A stretch of DNA of 64,000 bases from Aplysia californica. Its lineage: Eukaryota; Mollusca; Gastropoda; Aplysiida; Aplysiidae. Position numbers and translations under genes: made by a program. The stretch's first letter is position 1; every line of letters starts with the position of its first letter. The notes beneath the pieces were generated by a model. That model was not told the DNA's origin. It saw only the letters and a program-made list of their open reading frames with translations, and did no database searches. The stretch is taken from NCBI RefSeq assembly GCF_000002075.1, contig NW_004797321.1, positions 1,156,128 through 1,220,127 on the forward strand. Reading direction: 5' to 3'. Positions 62,601 through 64,000 of the stretch are shown here, in pieces.

Positions 62601-63413
62601 GGAGGGGCTTTAAGGGTTAATGGGCTGTGTTATCTGATCTGTCTATTTCTTTAAAGGTTATTATTGTATTCCCTTTTACATTCCTGGAAAAATGTGGTTG
62701 CTTTTGTTTTAGATCATTGTTAATATCCTGGGTTTAAACGGCCGATAAAAGTTAAAATAAAGCAAGTTATATATCCTACTCCTCTATTCAAGTAAAGTGG
62801 GCTTCTGTTTCGAAGATATCTTTGAGAAGTCAACCAGAACACATACATTGACATTTAAGGGGTGCTAGACTGATAGATTGACATGGATTTCTGTGGCTTT
62901 CTTTGGTGCCATTCCAAGTGTCATAAAATCTCCTCCTCCTCCTCCTCCTCCTCCTCCTCCTCCTCCTCCTCCTCCTCCTCTTTTTCTCTTTGTTCTTGCA
63001 TCATCAGATGTCCTCACAAGTACAGCAGTCCTTTAAAGTGCCTCCAAGTTCCAAAAGACTTGTCTCTAAGTAGCACTGGCTATTTTATTTTATAGATACA
63101 CGAAGAACAAAGACTGATTCAACTATTTTATATACATCATGAGATGGAGTATCCCCGTCTGTGTAACCTTTTGCATATTTCCCACAGGTTCTGTAGATAA
63201 ACCCATATTGTATTATGTCAAGCAAAGCCGAGATGGTCAGACGTACTCAAACCGTTTTGTGGATGCCACCCAAGACGGCCGATCAATCTTCACCATGATG
63301 GTGTCCTTCAAGAAAGCCGAGTCCGACCCGTTTGAGCATCAGTTCACCATGCCTGTCGTCCCACCACCTGAAGACTGTTTAGAGATCAACGACATTCTCA
63401 AGCAAAGGCTAGA
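59516..63413 (+). CDS. ACOT8: acyl-CoA thioesterase 8 homologue, 5' part (3 exons)
   Basis: Joining 59516-59610, 61928-62067 and 63188-63413 gives 461 nt (153 residues) in one frame with GT/AG borders; the gene continues past the window. The product is a peroxisomal acyl-CoA thioesterase that hydrolyses acyl-CoAs to free acid and CoA, including bile-acid-type and dicarboxylic substrates in vertebrates. The visible part is the N-terminal hotdog domain: [10 protein letters not shown] at 46-55, [11 protein letters not shown] at 69-79, and [14 protein letters not shown] in exon 3. These match human ACOT8 (FGGQIVGQAL, HSLHCYFVRAG, HQFSMPTVPPPE). The catalytic Asp/Ser/Gln and the C-terminal peroxisomal signal lie outside the window. 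The start ATG gives a 32-residue leader of normal length. Confidence 0.93.
60215..60385 (+). repeat. dispersed short repeat, family S3, in ACOT8 intron 1
   Basis: 'TGCACCTCCTTTCCTGTCAA', 'CTATCGTCCTTATCTCTCTT', 'TTTGTTACTCTGTTGTGACA' and the 3' end 'GTGTTGCAAGTGCCATAAAA' with an A-rich tail. This orientation shows the 3' end of the family. Confidence 0.75.
60727..60928 (-). mobile_element. tRNA-derived SINE, family S2 (best copy)
   Basis: Read in reverse: A-box-like CTCAGTTGGTATCACGCTGG and B-box GGTTCGAATCTC (GATTCGAACC at 60865-60874 on the plus strand), then a body with 'AGGTGGTTTTATGAAG' and 'AAGTCCCGCCTCC'. It is antisense to ACOT8 in intron 1. Confidence 0.85.
61570..61826 (-). repeat. 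two S3 repeats in tandem, ACOT8 intron 1
   Basis: First copy about 61570-61662 (partial), second about 61668-61826 (complete: 'GCACTTGCAACACCATTAGG', 'GTTACAAGAGAGTAACAGAC', 'GGAGAGATAAGGACGATAGA', 'CAACCCCCCATTAATAG'). The second copy ends about 100 bp before exon 2. Confidence 0.75.
61928..62067 (+). CDS. ACOT8: ACOT8 exon 2
   Basis: Acceptor TTATTCCAG, donor GTTTGA. Completes Arg32 and encodes [40 protein letters not shown] and CYFLRP. Ends in phase 1. The donor GTTTGA is weaker than the other sites. Confidence 0.92.
62369..62472 (+). repeat. copy of ACOT8 exon-2 tail inside intron 2, between direct repeats
   Basis: 62393-62432 repeats exon positions 62020-62059 with one change in 40 (CCTCGGAC for CCTCAGAC). 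It lies between two imperfect copies of TAACCCGATGATCCTGGGCA (62369-62396 and 62443-62471, the second TAACCCACTGATCTTGGGCA), both ending CATGCCTC. The copy lacks an acceptor, so it is not an alternative exon. Confidence 0.93.
62575..62610 (+). repeat. T/G homopolymer tract in ACOT8 intron 2
   Basis: A T run of about 13 is directly followed by a G-rich run. Confidence 0.85.
62929..62980 (+). repeat. (TCC)n microsatellite
   Basis: About 17 TCC repeats in ACOT8 intron 2. The Ser-rich frame across it is an artefact. Confidence 0.95.
63188..63413 (+). CDS. ACOT8: ACOT8 exon 3
   Basis: Acceptor TTTCCCACAG, donor GTAAGT. Completes Gly79 and encodes [54 protein letters not shown] and [12 protein letters not shown], then two bases of the next codon. 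The '(D/G)xPxxYxVxxxRxGxxFxxRxVxAxQxGxxIFxxxxSF' pattern is the hotdog core of TesB/ACOT8 proteins. Confidence 0.95.
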
Positions 63414-63461
63414 GTAAGTTCTAAATGATTATGGTATGCGGTTGCTGTAAGGAGAAAAATA

Positions 63462-63621
63462 CAGTTGACCTGCTCTAGTGGCTACATGTATAAGAAAATC
63501 ATCTGTATAAACAGCCTTGCGTATTTTTTGCATCAAAATGATGCTGTGAAAAATATCCAACAATCTAAGACAACTGTTTTCCTCCTCTACAATGGGTGGC
63601 TGTCGTAGACAATTTTGACTG
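63462..63621. mobile_element. MITE, family M1, in ACOT8 intron 3
   Basis: Flanked by TA (63460-63461 and 63622-63623). Left end CAGTTGACCTGCTCTAGTGG, inverted right end CAGTCAAAATTGTCTACGAC. 160 bp, non-coding. Confidence 0.8.
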
Positions 63622-63892
63622 TACTTAGCTCTGCGTTTGACTGTGTATGGTACAAAAGCAAGAATGGAGCTACCCATTGTTTGTGCGAGGATGATGAGGA
63701 CAGCATTATATTATTCACTTAACCGGGTCTTCCCTCTTGTGCTTTCTTTGTGTCATTTCTTTTGTTGATTTTATTCAGAGAAGGTTATGGTAATGTAAGA
63801 GTATGACTGGGGTATTTTTGTGTCAACACTTTCCATCCGTGATGAAGAGCTCAATTGTTATACCATATATACACTGTTTAGCTAACTCAATA

Positions 63893-64000
63893 CAGTCCAA
63901 GACGACTACCCATTGTTGCTGAGAAAAGTAGTCATTTTAGACAGGTGGTTTTCTTGGACAGTATCATTACAATGCTGAGAAAACACAAGGGAGAAGTGAG
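63893..64000. mobile_element. MITE, family M1, running off the window
   Basis: Starts TA-CAGTCCAAGACGACTACC and contains 'GTAGTCATTTTAGACAGGTG' and 'TTCTTGGACAGT', as in 8507-8683. The right end lies beyond the window. Confidence 0.65.

Overview
This is a metazoan nuclear DNA window, most likely from a mollusc and probably a gastropod. The evidence is small exons in long AT-rich introns with canonical GT/AG borders, tRNA-derived SINEs, RTE-like and CR1/L2-like LINEs, several mariner and TIR transposons, large TA/ATCT microsatellites and long poly-G runs. There is no bacterial or viral gene layout. The species assignment is inference.

Two host genes can be read. On the minus strand (36883 down to 16070) there is an apparently complete SLC7/HAT-type amino-acid permease gene: 11 coding exons join in frame into 480 codons, with phases that match at every junction. 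The 190-N assembly gap lies in intron 9 and does not interrupt the frame. The protein aligns along its length with light-chain amino-acid transporters, but the Gly-Ser-Gly triplet of TM1 reads His-Val-Ala. On the plus strand (59516 to the right edge) are the first three coding exons of a peroxisomal acyl-CoA thioesterase 8 (ACOT8) homologue; the rest lies outside the window.

The remaining sequence is mostly repeats. Positions 1-16000, left of the permease stop codon, are AT-rich intergenic or 3' flanking DNA with SINEs, MITEs, minisatellites and G-runs. Permease introns 1, 2 and 6 each carry a decayed mariner/IS630-type transposon, and introns 3-8 carry SINEs, TIR elements and a 90-bp near-palindrome. 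Positions 39875-44290 hold a layered composite: a minus-strand LINE, an opposite-strand LINE lying between its pieces, a 1.46-kb hAT-type element with a perfect 8-bp target duplication, and an inverted LINE 5' piece. Positions 44560-45486 hold a CAGTGGAAACC-TIR element containing a truncated LINE with a 12-bp target duplication. Positions 45640-47390 are dense in short palindromes (AGATCT/TCTAGA and TAGGCCTA), followed by a compound microsatellite of about 580 bp. Positions 49440-54313 hold a diverged tandem repeat split by two TIR elements at equivalent sites, one of which contains a mariner, plus a second inverted copy of that TIR family.

I see no operon, CRISPR array, or clearly new multi-gene system. 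The most distinctive observations are the altered TM1 motif of the permease, a 40-bp copy of ACOT8 exon 2 inside ACOT8 intron 2, the nested-transposon histories, and a U2-snRNA-like fragment at 38534-38576.
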